DNA of 64,000 bases from Udeniomyces pyricola (GCA_039545295.1 BCIK01000022.1:1-64000); one strand, 5' to 3'. Shown: positions 24,601 to 41,245, numbered from the stretch's first letter. A program made the numbers and translations. Notes: generated by a model not told the origin, from the sequence alone.

Positions 24601-25593
24601 TGCGACCTGTGAAAAAAAAAGGGAGTGGTACTGACGGTTGTACTCTTGGTGTTTCAATCCGCACCATAGCACACTCTTCCCTCCCGGTACCAACCTATCT
24701 ACATCTGCGACCTCTGCGACCCCCGCACTTCCGCCGTCTTTGCGCGCGCCTATCGCAGTCTCTGACCGATTATTGTTGGACTCGGATCCGACCATGGCTC
24801 AAGATGTGATGCCAGCAACCTCATCAAGAACTCGAGCTGTTCGAGAGTCTACCAATCCTGTGACTCCAAAGGAACTGGCTGTACGTGTATAATCAATCAC
24901 TCATTATCGTCGCTCGTGACTATCTGCTCAGGGCTGAATCGCTTGCATATGCTCTTCATGCGGACACAGCTATCCTCAACTCCTACGATCTTACACCCTC
25001 ATCCCCGCAAGATCTCTAATGCTTCAATTCCAATTCTCAGCTTCTTCAACCCTTACTTCGCCCGCCTCTCTACTAATTCTCCGACGAACGAAGTTCCCAA
25101 CAGAGTCCCCTCTTCTCTGGATTCTCTTACACAGTCGGTGGATCCGAGACCCATCGTAGTTCCTGGTTCAGTCATCCCCCAATCTTCCGGAATTGCGCCT
25201 TCATCCGCTGCCGCCGATCCCGCCGACCTCCATAAATGTGACTCTTCATCGACGCCAACCGTTAATAGTGCTATCCTCGCTACCCCTCAGACACTTTTCT
25301 CCTTTGCACATGACAAGCATCATCCGCCAACATTCTCGTTGCTCACAGTCCTGCTGGTTGCCATCATGTCTTTCCTTGTGGGCTCCCTCTTCCGATCACT
25401 CCTCTCGCCGGCAGACTTCATTGCGTTCATACCGGCAGGAAGCGAGGACGAAGTCGCGGCAATGATGTTACAAGGTGGAGTAGGCGGGGGAGCTGGCGAG
25501 GATCGCGTATGGAGAGAATTGCGAAGGTTTCTGGAGATTAAGCGGGGCTGGTGGGGCATGGAAGACGTCGTGGTTGGCGTTATTAGGCGGTGA
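18665..25593 (+). CDS. Triple START-domain protein with C-terminal membrane segment
   Basis: START domains carry single lipids between membranes. I read about 1,900 residues in roughly eleven exons. The start at 18665 (MVDQSDGQ, exon to 18690) joins IDSSPASSTAKSARESRI across an intron of about 60 bases and then QLESYSSTLITSTAYLRAL. START-1 runs to about residue 430 (WRATTEIDAKGRKDGWT, KTAYKLGWPS, RISCFWQLDFRGTWAVG). START-2 covers about 540-760 (KWRHVLDAAKGVSVQQLD, WWWKYKGSWPA, GWSIEALSPNTTQVTLLEQS). START-3 covers about 990-1330 (RRVWDERFEERIPLESFGNG, LTYFVSIDFAGSMASLV). Ser/Pro-rich linkers separate them. Near the end FSLLTVLLVAIMSFLVGSLF is a clear membrane helix, followed by about 80 residues to the stop at 25591-25593. 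The lipid ligand cannot be read. The 5' end is the weakest part. Confidence 0.82.
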
Positions 25594-25889
25594 CGGGGCT
25601 CGACTCCAGATCTGCTCTACTGTTACATCTTGTTTTCACTTTCTCTGCATCGTTTGTTGTGCCTTGACGACTTTATCTACTTTCACCTTAATAACCTCTG
25701 CAACATTCATGATCAGACATGTGCACTGCCATCAGCTCATCAGTAACTCAGTCTCTAGCAGAAGACTGACAGCTGTCTCGATGAAAAACAGTTTAGCGCA
25801 CGTCAATCGTTGAAGGGTCCTTGATCAGGGGTGGTAGCTGTAGAATATCCGAATCGGATGGGGCAACCCACTCCTTCATGGTGCGACAT
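25594..25889. other. Convergent 3' spacer
   Basis: The spacer lies between the stops of the triple-START gene and the FAF1-like gene. No further gene is visible. Confidence 0.5.
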
Positions 25890-27452
25890 TTATTTCCCCC
25901 TTCCTCTGCCGCCTCCTCGGCTGCTCCCTCCCCTTCCTCTACCGCCGCCTCTGCCACCCCTTCCCCTGCTATATTTGAGTTTTGAACGCTCCCGCCTTTC
26001 GCTGTCCCTCTTTACGCCATCCATGTCCCCCTGACTCAACTTGAGCACACCATTCTGGTAGCGACCGACACCGTTTGTCAAACCTCGATCCTTCTCTTTT
26101 CTACCACCTTTAGCGAGAGCAGCGGCGGCAGCAAGAGCAGCAGGCGACGAGGAAGCATAAATGGAGGGGGTTGTGTGGGAATTGAGCAGCCCATTGTCGC
26201 CTCGCTCTCGAGCCTGCATATGAGTGATGGAGGGAGAAAGGTGAAAGAGAAGAGAAGATTAATATGGGTCGGAATGAGTCACTGCGTCGCTGCAACGTAT
26301 GAAGAAAGCCGTGATAAACAGACGTACGTCAGCAAGTCCTTTCTCCCACCGTTGCTTGCCGACTGTTCTCAATCCAGTCCCCACCCGACTGCCCCCCAAC
26401 TTCCCGAGCTCAGCTCGCTTGGCTTCACGCTCGCCCGTTCCTAGCTTGGCCGCTCCGGCAAGTTCACTTAAGCGACCCTTGAGTGCGGTGGCAGAATTTT
26501 GGTCAAGTGACGAGGGCAACAAGGACGTAAGAAGAAGTGAATGTAGCGTTTTGTCGAGGGAAAGATTGTTCCTATCGAGGATGCAAAGATGGTGAATGAA
26601 TTAGGGTAGAAGACAAAGACAGAGAGGGAGGCGTTCAGAGGAATGCGTCAGATGTGTGAAACGCGATGCGCGACAAGGTCGCTCAGGGTAAGAGCTATTT
26701 ACTTTTCGACATCTTGCTCCTTCTTGGTACCTCCAGTAGAGATGGTTGGACCGGAGACGACCTTGGAGACCTTGGAGCTCTATTATCAGAACGCCCAGTG
26801 GCCGATCGGTCAGATGGGCGAATAAGAATGCACAAGCAAAGGCGTGATGTGAACGAACCATGAAAGATTTGTAGTCGGCATTACTGCTCTGAGATCGGCC
26901 AATTTGAGGAGCGAACACGACCTCAGGGGCTCTGCTAGAACCGGCACCGCTGATTACTGCTGGCGTAGAATCGATGAGTATTTCGCCGTCGTCACCGATG
27001 CAATCTTGATCCTGTTCTTCGTCGTCGTCGTAATCACCATCGTCTCGGTCTTCTACATCTTCGTCAACATCATCGTCCCATTCGTCATCTTCATCGTCCA
27101 TCTCTTCGTCTGTATCATCGGTCTGACCACTGTTTAGAGCTCGGCCTTTGCCCTTGTAGGTGGAAGAGGTGACAGCAGTAGCAGGGAGCGCTACCTCGCC
27201 AAACATGGCACGCCCGTGAGCCTCCAGCATCTTGAGCATAGCGGTCTTGTGCCGATCATATTGGTCGCCTTCATCGTCTGATCCGTCTTGATCATCATGC
27301 TCGTCGTTGCTGGAACTAGACGCGTCGGTGTGGTCAATAGTGGGGCGGTTGGAACGGATAGGAGGTTTGGGTTGAGTCTTTGGCTTTTTGGCGGGATGAG
27401 ACGTGGAATCGTGAGATCGGCTAGGTCGAGAAGAGCGTTTGAGGGATGTCAT
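25890..27452 (-). CDS. FAF1: FAF1-like 40S ribosome assembly factor with GAR tail
   Basis: Yeast Faf1 is a nucleolar small-subunit processome protein needed for early 18S rRNA cleavages. The start at 27452 gives MTSLKRSSRPSRSHDST with a basic leader (HPAKKPKTQPKP). A helix (RHKTAMLKMLEAHGRAMFGE), a highly acidic tract coded at about 26985-27125, and GPTISTGGTKKEQDVEKELL follow. The conserved Faf1-like half has SLDKTLHSLLLTSLLPSS, LKGRLSELAGAAKLGTGERE and GRYQNGVLKLSQGDM; this last string corresponds to the family's VGKFRGGTLRLS ending. In this copy about 30 more residues follow, rich in Arg-Gly-Gly repeats, to the stop at 25890. RGG/GAR tails are common in nucleolar proteins, but I do not know one in Faf1. 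Assignment is by pattern, not search. Confidence 0.7.
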
Positions 27453-27738
27453 AGGGATAAGTGAAGACGAGAGAGAGAGTGGAGGGATCGGAGGATGATG
27501 GAAGAAAAAAAGAATCGGTTGACGACGCAAGACCACGGCTGACGGTTGACGGTCCTGATTCAGCCTGATAATCGATTCGGGTTTCGGGATGAACGGGCTG
27601 TGCAAGGCTGTGCAACAGGTCAAGCCAACCCAAGTCTGCCCAAGTTGACTCAAGCGCCCAAGGATACTTATATAAGTTGGAATTCCATACGAGTCATAAC
27701 TAAGCATACATCGACCTCCACCATCGACCTCCGTCCGC
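27453..27738. promoter_or_regulatory. Divergent promoter FAF1 / TRL1 with palindromic TATA
   Basis: The 286 bases between two divergent starts contain CTTATATAAG at 27668-27677. This is a perfect palindrome that can act as a TATA element in either direction, about 62 bases before the TRL1 ATG. Repeats of GCCCAAG/CTCAAG lie just upstream (27600-27662). Both flanking genes serve RNA maturation, so shared control is plausible but inferred. Confidence 0.55.
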
Positions 27739-30700
27739 ATGACGTCTTTGTCCTCGGCCCCATCCGTATCTGATTCATCCATGTCTACCCACTCATCACC
27801 TCAATCGTCATCCCTGCCACCATCCTCGGCTACCGCCCTCGTCAACAGTCTCCGCGCCCTCGCCGCCACCCATCCAAAGCTTGTCACTCCTACCAACTAC
27901 CCCTTTCCTACAGTTCCTTCCCATGCTACCTTCACATCTTCCAACAGTCCGCTCACCGATTCCTCTCCTCCATCATCGTCATCATCGTCGTCGTCGATTC
28001 CTCCCACGGCGACTAATCAGCACATCCTCACCTCGTGGCGCATGCCAGAACACATGTACAAGGCCGATCCCTGCCCCCTTCCTACGCTCGCCCGAGGCCT
28101 CTTTACTGAGACAGTTTCCTCCCAAGATCCCGACGATGACTTGTCCACTCAACGACCGAACACGAAAGAAACCCATAGGATCGTAGCACGAGGGTATGAA
28201 AAGTTCTTCAACGTAGATGAGATGTCCTACACCAAAGTGAGTGCCGAGGTTCATCTCGTTCCCATTATATTTGTCTCGTCTATTTTCTATCTCCCTTGGC
28301 ACCCTTGCTCTATAAACTCCTGCTTGTCCGAGTTTAAATTCACATAATTTCGTTGTCATATCTCATAAATCATCAGTGGGACGCTCTTGAAGCCTACACT
28401 CTTCCGCCCTATCACCTCACACTCAAATCAAACGGATGCCTCATCATGATCTCGGCCCTTGAGGAGGGTATTCTTCTCGTGACGAGCAAACACGCTCTCG
28501 GACAGTCCAAAGGGCATCCAGATGGAAGTGTCCCTGGGAAAAGTCATTCGCAGATGGGGTAAGTCGATAAAGGGCAAGCCAAATGTCTATCAGGAAATCC
28601 ACTTTTCTGATGTTTCCGGCCTGAATCTGTATGTTATGTTCAGGGAAGAATGGGTTGATCGACACCTCGCTGCCAGGGGACGAACGCGTCAGGAACTTGC
28701 CCGGGTACTTTGGTTCAGGAACCTAACGGCTGTTGCTGAGGTGAGCATGCGAATTGGAGATCCACCGCCAGGAATGTTGTACTACGTTGCTGTCGTCTGA
28801 GCTGTTTTGTCTCATTGTGTTGGCCCTTCCTCATCCAGCTCTGTGACGATTCATTCGAAGAACACGTCCTCCCCTACCCCGCTCATCTCACTGGACTGCA
28901 CCTGCATGGTCTTAATCTCAACGTTGCACCCGCCTTTGTCACATTGTCACCCTTTGAAGTGTCATCGTTTGCTCGGGAATGGGGATTTATCGAGACGAAG
29001 GCTCTGGTCATGAGCAGTCTGAAGGAGGTCCGGGAATTTACTCGAGAGGTCGAAGAGAAGGGAGCATGGGAAGGCGAGGCAGTTGAAGGGTTTGTCGTCC
29101 GTTGCATTGTTGGCCCTAGTGGGGCGAAGTCTGACCAAGCCGAGCCGGACCCAAAAGCCCTCGCTACCAGCGCTCAATCGTCGACAGATATCGAGGATGG
29201 TGTTGGAAGGCTTGTTCTTGGTCAGCAGGAGAAACACATCGCGTCGCCGCCCGTCGTATCTTCGGTAACTCGTTCTAAATCCGATGTCACTGCTTCCTTG
29301 AAACCCCCAACGTCTTTACGGTCTCGACAGCTATCCCCGCCTTATCCTCCCAATTCCACATTCTTCTTCAAAATCAAATTCAATCAGCCTTACCTCCTTT
29401 ACCGTAATTTTCGCGAGATTACAAACATCCTTCTTCCTCTTCTCGACGCCCCTCCCATCTCTCAGTCCCCCGCAATTGACTCGCCCGTGGATCCTCGGAA
29501 ACCTCCATCCAAATCGAAGAAGATCAAGAGCGTCGAAGTCCCCCGGACAAAGCTCCAGGATATTGACAGCCAGGCATATGAGCGCTGGTGCCGAGAGTCC
29601 ATGGTGCAGCATCCTGAATGGTTCCAGGGCATTTCTCGAGGGAAAGGCATCGTCGCTGCAAGGGAGCGGTTTCTAGAGTGGAAACTGAGCGAAGAAGGGC
29701 GCTCTGTCTATAACCAACTCGCCCTCGAGTTGCGAAAAAAGGGAAAGGTTGTGCCTGGAGAGGTCAGAGGCAACCGTGGCAAAGATGGCTGGGGGAAAAC
29801 CCTTATTGTGCCAATCGCCGTCCCTGGATGCGGTGCGTTGGTCTCTTGATACATTTGGTCAGCATCTCATCTAGGAAGAGTTCTGATTGAAAACATACAT
29901 CGCATTGTGCATCTTTACAGGTAAGACGGCAATAAGTTTGATGCTTGCTCGTTTGTTCGGTTTTGCGCACACCCAGAGCGACGACGTCAAGGCCAAGAAG
30001 ACGGCTGCCATCTTTGTGCAAAGGGTTGGCGAACTACTCAAGCAAGATGATGTCGAGGTCGTTATCGCGGACAGGTATCGAAGCTTTCAAACGTGGTCTC
30101 GTCTCCGTTTTCTTCTGATCACTCATACAGGAAACGCCTCCGATCCTTTTGGCCTTCTTTTTCCCTCATATCCTTTGCCTTCAAATTTGCCTCAACCAGA
30201 AACAACCACCTTCGGGATCATCGAACGACCCTCGCCCAAACCGCTACCAGATCTCAGATGACTCCTCTACCTACCCGAATTATCGCCCTTCACTGGCCTA
30301 TCACCTCACCGTCAACTGCTCTGACCACTCACGAGCTCCATCGCATCTGTTCCTCCCGTATCATCTCTCGAGGAGAGAAGCATCAGTCTCTTCGGGCCGA
30401 TCCTTTTGATCTCATGCGACACGAAATCATCCTCCAACGCTTCTTCGACCAGCACGACCCGCTCGATGTGACCGAAGAGCTTGTCGATGAAGTCATCTCC
30501 CTCAAGGTCGAGCACGGGTTGAGAGAGAATCTTGTTGCCGCGATTGATAGGCTTATCAAGCTCCTGCCGTCTCTTGAACGCCCGCATGAAGCATCAATTG
30601 ACGAAGCTTTGGAGTGGGTCGGTTCGTACGATCCGACGCTACATGTCAAGAAGGAAGCTGAAGGACGCCCGACTACTCCGCCACGGTATTTCGCTTTGGC

Positions 30701-31373
30701 TCCCGAGATTGACGTTGTCGCCACCGCTCGAAAGGCACTCCTGACTAACGTCGGAGTGTTGGGACGTCTGTCATCTGCCGTTATCAATCCGGTCGCCTTC
30801 TTGGATCAACTCATCGCTAACGACCGCATCACGTCCAAGCCTCACATTACCCTTGTCCACGAGAAGACAGTTGCAGAAGAATCGATTCGACTCAATCCTG
30901 TCACTATACCTTCTACGGCAATCTCGTCCTCACCTACCACCTCGTCGGATTCGCCTTCATCCCATCAACCCCTTGAAATCGCTGCCATCATTCCTGATTC
31001 CCTACAACCTTTGAGAACTGGACCGATTGCGCTGAGTTGGAACCACTGTCAGACCCTCGCCGCGGACCCTCGCCGTCCACTCTTTACGTTCCGAATCACA
31101 CATCTTGTTTGGAACGCTCGCGTCATGGCCCTCGTCGTCAAAGATATATCATCCAGCTCCTGTTCGGGTATAGATGTGGTCAAGCTTCCACTAGACGACG
31201 AAGATGGCATGCATATCACCGTTGGGACTGCCGATAGCGAGATTCCGGCGGTAGAGTCGAGACCGTTAGTCAAGGCATTCCGCGCAGGCATGAAGCTTTC
31301 GGAGGATGTTGGCGTGCTCACACTGCCTGAAGAAGGCGAGGTGGGGAAGGGACGAGTCAAGGGATTGTCATGA
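27739..31373 (+). CDS. TRL1: Fungal tRNA ligase (ligase-kinase-phosphodiesterase)
   Basis: Trl1 heals and seals tRNA halves after intron removal and ligates the HAC1-type mRNA in the unfolded protein response. The start at 27739 opens a Ser/Thr-rich leader, then ILTSWRMPEHMYK, ARGYEKFFNVDEM and the ligase nucleotidyl-transfer motif LKSNGCLIMISA (Lys-x-Asn-Gly, near 28420). FREEWVDRHLAARGRTRQEL and AVEGFVVRC (motif IV type) follow. The polynucleotide kinase P-loop PGCGKTAISLMLA is split by an intron at about 29836-29920. ADRNNHLRDHR continues across another intron (30075-30201). The cyclic phosphodiesterase has ALHWP and the 2H motif PHITLVH (near 30845). Stop at 31373. Around 870 residues, typical for the family; all three catalytic domains look intact. 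Confidence 0.95.
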
Positions 31374-31702
31374 GGAGTGGGTCGAGGTGGACAGGACTCT
31401 CGTTCTGCATGCGAGGTATGCGATGCAAATGGACGAGCCTTCTCTTTTCAATGAGTGAAGGAACAATGAGAGCGACCATGTAATTTGGTAATAAAAAAAA
31501 GTTTGTGGTACACGCGTACGTAAAGGGAGAGAGAACGAAATGGTCGTTAATTGGTCAGTAGAGATGAAAGAACAAAAAGACTGAGGATATGAGCGGTAGA
31601 ATCAAAGAAGAAAACATCGATCCTGCATATAGTAGAACATAGATCGAAGCGAAAAGCGGGAACAAGTATCGAAGGTGAAATGACAGGGAGACGAAATTTA
31701 GA
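31374..31702. other. Convergent 3' spacer
   Basis: The spacer between the TRL1 stop and the SNF7 stop holds no further gene. AATAAAAAAA at 31491-31500 could be a TRL1 polyadenylation signal. Confidence 0.45.
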
Positions 31703-33113
31703 TCACATGGCCATCTCGGCCTGCAGTCGCCTGAGCTGAGCCTCGTCATCGTCCTCTTCTTCTTGTTGTCGGACGGCTATTGGCAGAAGAAACGATCAAA
31801 ACCCAATGGGGTAAAGGCGTGAGGTTGTTTGGTTCGCTGGACATGGGAGTCAATATTCGAAAAAGAGTTACGCACCTTCTCGACTGTTGGACACTCTCGA
31901 CGTCGATGGCGAATGAACAGGGACGCGGTCCGCGCCCAGGAGTCGATCATTGAGCTGTTCCTGCTCCATGGCTTCTAACTCGGCCTTGAGCTCTTCCTGT
32001 GGGTGCAAGTAAGCAAATTCACGTAGCGACAAGGCAAGGAGAGACGTGAGTGAACAAGCCGGATAGTCAAGCGAAATGAAAGAAACATAGAACTCGCCTC
32101 GTCCATATCGTTATTGAGACCAGCCGGGTGTGAAATAGCCTCTGAGATCTCGTTGGTAAGTTCCATCTGCTCTCGTACTGAGTCCATCGTAGCATCAACC
32201 TTGTCGATGTTCCTGCAAGGAGTGAGCCAAGTAAACCTATCAGTATACCACGCGGGACACATATGTGCAGATCGAAGCGGGCGAGACAGGTTCGGACATC
32301 TTGCCGTGGATGTTCTTGAGAGCTTCACTACCGCGCTTCATGGCCTCCATGGTTTGTAAGTTCATATTAGCAGACTCTAGGGCGTTCATCTTTGTGTAGA
32401 GGGACGGAACGATTGTCAGCCCAAGCCCTTTCCGAGGAGGTACACGCAAAGAAGCGATTGAGGAGTAGGATGTTGAGGTCGATGAAGGCTTATCATCAGG
32501 TGATGGAGCTACATACTTGTGTTTCCAGGGTGAGGCGAACGCCCGATATCTTATCGAGTTGAGTTTCATAGTTTTTCTTGTTTCGAAGGGCGGCCATCGC
32601 GGCTAGTAGAATCACGAGGATACGGGGATGTGGAAGACAACGGCGATTGGAGTCAGCTCATGCGATACAGGACGCAGGTAGGTGATCCCGCTCGCCCGAC
32701 ATTGTCCGAACGGATGGACAGGAACAGCCTAGTTGGAGTGGATGTTGTGGTGTGATGATGGCAACGTATCGGAGAACAAGAGACCGTGCTGTCCTGCCGG
32801 CAAACGGTTCACTGTGCGGGTCGATTGAGGCGCTGGGCAAAGGGGAGGAGGCGGGAGGGGATCCGAGCCGGCAACCTTGGCCTCACTCCGCGCTCCCACG
32901 AGACACGCGTTACGACTGACCTCGCTTGTTGCTCGTCGCATTGAGCTTAGCCTTCTGCGTTTCCTCGTCAATCTTGCGGAGGAAGTTCTCCTCCTGCTTG
33001 TCCATCGTCAGAAGTTGCTGCCGAAGGTCGACGATGGCATTTCGAGTCTTTGCGGCAGAAGTGTTGTTAGAAGCCTCGGTGCGGCCGGTGAAATAGGAGA
33101 GCCAGCCAGACAT
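31703..33113 (-). CDS. SNF7: ESCRT-III subunit Snf7/Vps32
   Basis: Snf7 is the main filament-forming ESCRT-III protein that cuts membrane necks in multivesicular body formation and in pH signalling. The start at 33113 gives [11 protein letters not shown], the amphipathic anchor helix N-terminus. [20 protein letters not shown] and [20 protein letters not shown] (helix 1) follow. Further exons give [60 protein letters not shown] and EISEAISHP, then a Glu-rich linker. The end, [12 protein letters not shown] with stop at 31703, fits the leucine-rich MIM1 motif that recruits Vps4. About seven exons, near 220 residues as usual. All helices are accounted for. Confidence 0.95.
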
Positions 33114-33804
33114 GACGTTTCGACGATCGAGAAGAGGTACAAGAGACGGGGGGTTCTGTGAAGGGAAGATTTGGAAAGGATTTAAGTGTTTTTGAGAGAG
33201 ACCGCAGAGGACTGAGTGGGGTATGACGGAAAGGCTGACGGGCAGAAAGCGAGACGCAGGTGTACTTGGGGACAAGGAAGGTGTGGTCGGTGGGAGTGTT
33301 GCGGATGGGAAGGCGTAGCTAGTAAGAGTGATGAGTGATGTGAGGGAGAGGATATCGGCTGGATGAGTGAAGTGGCGAGATGGGTGCGTGTATGGGGACT
33401 GGGGCGATGATGATGGGGATACGGGGATGAGGTGGTGGTGGTGGATGTTGTGGGTGGCGGTAAGTTGATCCATCCGGTGATCAACGTCAACGAATACCAA
33501 CGTCTCAACTTATAGTCTATCGATATCATATATCAAGCTTCAAGCTCCAAGTTTGTCATGCCGCATGCAGTCTCGTGAGTCGTGCCTAGGACAAAGTGTT
33601 ATATTTGCATGCGCTCATGATCAGTCACAAAAAGTCATTACATCGTTAACCAACTGACCGGTCCGTTACACAAACTCAAAGTCGCGCATCACAAACATTA
33701 CACAAACCAAGACAAGTCGAACCACCACTATATACGTAAAACAGCAAGAAATCACATCACTGTACTAGCTGGGCTAATAAGACCAAGTTATCCCACAGAC
33801 ACCA
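33114..33804. promoter_or_regulatory. Intergenic: SNF7 promoter and chitin synthase 3' flank
   Basis: A Ser/Pro-coding-like but non-conserved ORF runs upstream of SNF7 on the minus strand; I treat it as leader or promoter. CAAGCTTCAAGCTCCAAG lies at about 33534-33551. No gene is supported. Confidence 0.4.
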
Positions 33805-38965
<5,161 letters not shown>

Positions 38966-39831
38966 CGTTTATTCGTACAGGGATGGGTGTGAGGAAGGAG
39001 TAGAAGAGTTGGGATGAAGAGATCGGTCAGACGAGGGCAAGTCAGGAGCTAGTGAGCGAGGTCTGGCAGGGGCACGAGGCTATGGGGACGGAAGTTAGGA
39101 AGAGGAGCAGTAGACGATGAAGTGGCATGAGAAGTCATGGAATCATGGTATCGGACGCGGACGAAGGCTTGCTGGATGGAAGATGGAGAGGGTGGCTCAA
39201 GATAGGGGCAGGCAGGTCGAGAGGTGGCGCGTAATGGATCGCCCTCATCGGCTTGATCGATCATGATTAAGTCGACTAGCTGATTTGGGGCCTGGAGCTG
39301 GGAGATCAGTGATACCGAGTGCTGGCAGTCATGGTGCTGTTCGGATCGTTAGCATACATGTTTGATTCGAGCGTTCGATGAGGGTATTGTGTATATCTGC
39401 AGCTGATCATCGGATGATTATGATTGATCATGGTGGATGATGTGGCATGGGATTATGCTGGCGGGGGTGCGGGGTTGGAGAGGGATTTCTTGAACGAAGG
39501 TCGAGCTGGGCCGAGTCAGCCAGAGTCAGCCAGAGTCGCACCTTAGCGCGTGAGCGAGATCCGAGCTATCCGGCCGAGCTCCGAGATCCAAGATCCGACG
39601 CGCGACGAGCCGAACAGATGATCATGGGATTCGTCAATCGTTGGTGGGCCCTCCTCGCACAGCCTGCCGATCAAGGGATGCGGCATTTCGAGAACAGGAC
39701 AGGTTCGATAAGAAGGCAGCTTCGACAAGGGACCTTTCCATTTTACCATTTTACCATCATCCCACATTTACCACACACTCTCAATCTTCTACCTTCACCA
39801 CCCTACCCTCATCCACCTACCACTCTTCATC
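38966..39831. promoter_or_regulatory. Divergent region, chitin synthase / metallothionein
   Basis: This is the upstream space of two divergent genes. About 290 bases before the metallothionein ATG lies a tandem repeat of the 10-base unit GAGTCAGCCA (39513-39539, about 2.6 copies), each with a GAGTCA core reminiscent of bZIP sites. GAGCT/GAGATCC words follow at 39556-39600. CCATTTTACCATTTTACCATC at about 39737-39757 is another direct repeat. No ORF here is convincing. Confidence 0.5.
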
Positions 39832-40559
39832 ATGCCTTGCAAGTATGTCTAGTCCATTCACCTATCCAACCATCCACCCAGCCATTCAAACCGTCAAGAA
39901 AGCCATCGGATGCTCACCTCGAATCTTCGTCTCACGTCATCGCTTCCCACCCACCCACTAGCTGCCAGCCCACATGCTCCTGCGCCAAGGATGCCTGCAA
40001 GTGCGACTCTTGCCCCAACTCAGCATCCAACAAAGCCTCTACTGCCTGTGGATGCAAAGACTCGTGCTCCGTCAGTCCATGCTCCCTCGTGCTGTCTTTG
40101 GGAATCCTTCGACCGCTCACTCAGACCAAGTGTTTTTCCCCCCGCTTCTATCTTCTCACTCTCCTGATGTACAGTGCCCCCCTGGTGACTGCAAGTGCGA
40201 GTCGTGTCCCGCCAAGAGCAAATCCGAGCCCTTCAGTTCGTCCTTGACAGCTAAGCCGGCGGCGGACGTCTCGGGCGCTGCCAAGGTTGATGGTGAAGAT
40301 GCCAAGTGTAGCTGCAAGTCGGGATGCTCGGTAAGCCCAAGTTTCTCTCTTGCCTCTGATCTTACCTATTCACCCACCTCACTATAAACACCTCGCTCTC
40401 ATCGCGATCCACTTGTTGGCGTCTCGAAACATGGCTGACGTCGTGTATTTATATATATAAACTACGTTTTGAATTGCCTTTCTCTCGGTATCTTCTCTGC
40501 TGCAGTGCGCCCCTGGATCTTGCTCGTGCGAGTCGTGCCCCAAGAAGACGGCTGTTTAG
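39832..40559 (+). CDS. Cysteine-rich metallothionein
   Basis: Small cytosolic protein binding Cu(I)/Zn/Cd through cysteine thiolates. Four exons: 39832-39842, 39962-40070, 40175-40330 and 40506-40559, all with GT..AG introns. They encode 109 residues, 21 of them Cys. No aromatic residue is seen except one Phe in the spacer, which is typical of metallothioneins. The cysteines form three copies of C-x-C-x3-C-S-C-x4-C-x-C-x2-C-P: the first starts at MPCN, the second reads CGCKDSCSCPPGDCKCESC, the third CSCKSGCSCAPGSCSCESC. Spacers of 11 and about 32 residues separate them, as in the modular copper metallothioneins of Cryptococcus. Introns 2 and 3 cut modules 2 and 3 at the same point (after CS, phase 0), a sign of tandem duplication with intron. 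The metal is inferred. Confidence 0.85.
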
Positions 40560-41245
40560 GGCCTTTCCGCTCTACCACCACCCAGTCCAATGCTTGGAGA
40601 TCACTGTTGCCTCTGTATCATCATGAACACGTTTTGACGACTGCTACGAGAAGACAAGGTTTATCGTCTCTTTTTCCGTTGCTAATTGACTCGTGAATGA
40701 CGTGTCAGGGTCACACAGAACTGCAGAGCATACGATGGGGCAAGCGGTAGATGAAGAATGTAGAATAGACGAAAGAGGGGTTATCTTCTGCCAGAGAAGT
40801 CAAGAGTATCAAACTGAAAGAGCAAGAGTGGAAAAAGGTGGGAAGAGACACGGCGGGTATAATCGTACTTCGACGAGAACGAGACACCTTCTAGGGTCCA
40901 GCGATGTCGCGAGAAAAAAAATCAAGATCGAAAAAAAGGAAGAAAGACGAGGTAAAGGTAAACAAAAAAGGCGGAATCTCAGACTGCAACAAGAGCTACG
41001 ATCGCGTCAACGCGAAGGCTCCTTGAGATCGGAGATCGATTGCCACACAAGATCCTCGAGACGAGAGCAGAAGAGACAGATAGAGAGAGATCGACCAAGA
41101 GAGATGAAATGCAGTAAGAGATATGGGTGGTAATGTAGATACGGGGCATGACTAGATAGGTAAGATCCTAACAGGCAAAGTTGACTGAGAGGAAGATAGA
41201 ACCCGGGGAAACAAGGGTACGGCGAGGGATTTAACAGCTCGATGC
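40560..41245. other. Convergent 3' spacer, purine-rich
   Basis: The spacer lies between the metallothionein stop and the stop of the Ser/Thr-rich membrane protein gene. The + strand is strongly purine-rich (GAGA, AAAGA) at 40780-41130. An ORF at 40693-41133 is made almost only of Arg, Lys, Glu and Ser and resembles no family, so I read this as the pyrimidine-rich 3' end of the minus-strand transcript. Confidence 0.45.

Noticed and set aside
27453..27782. N-terminal extension of the FAF1-like gene
   Set aside because: The open frame continues upstream of 27452, but it crosses the divergent TRL1 start and TATA and is not conserved; ATG 27452 has the expected basic start.
40693..41133. Plus-strand ORF rich in Arg/Lys/Glu
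   Set aside because: Extreme composition from purine-rich DNA, no motif, and located between two convergent gene ends.
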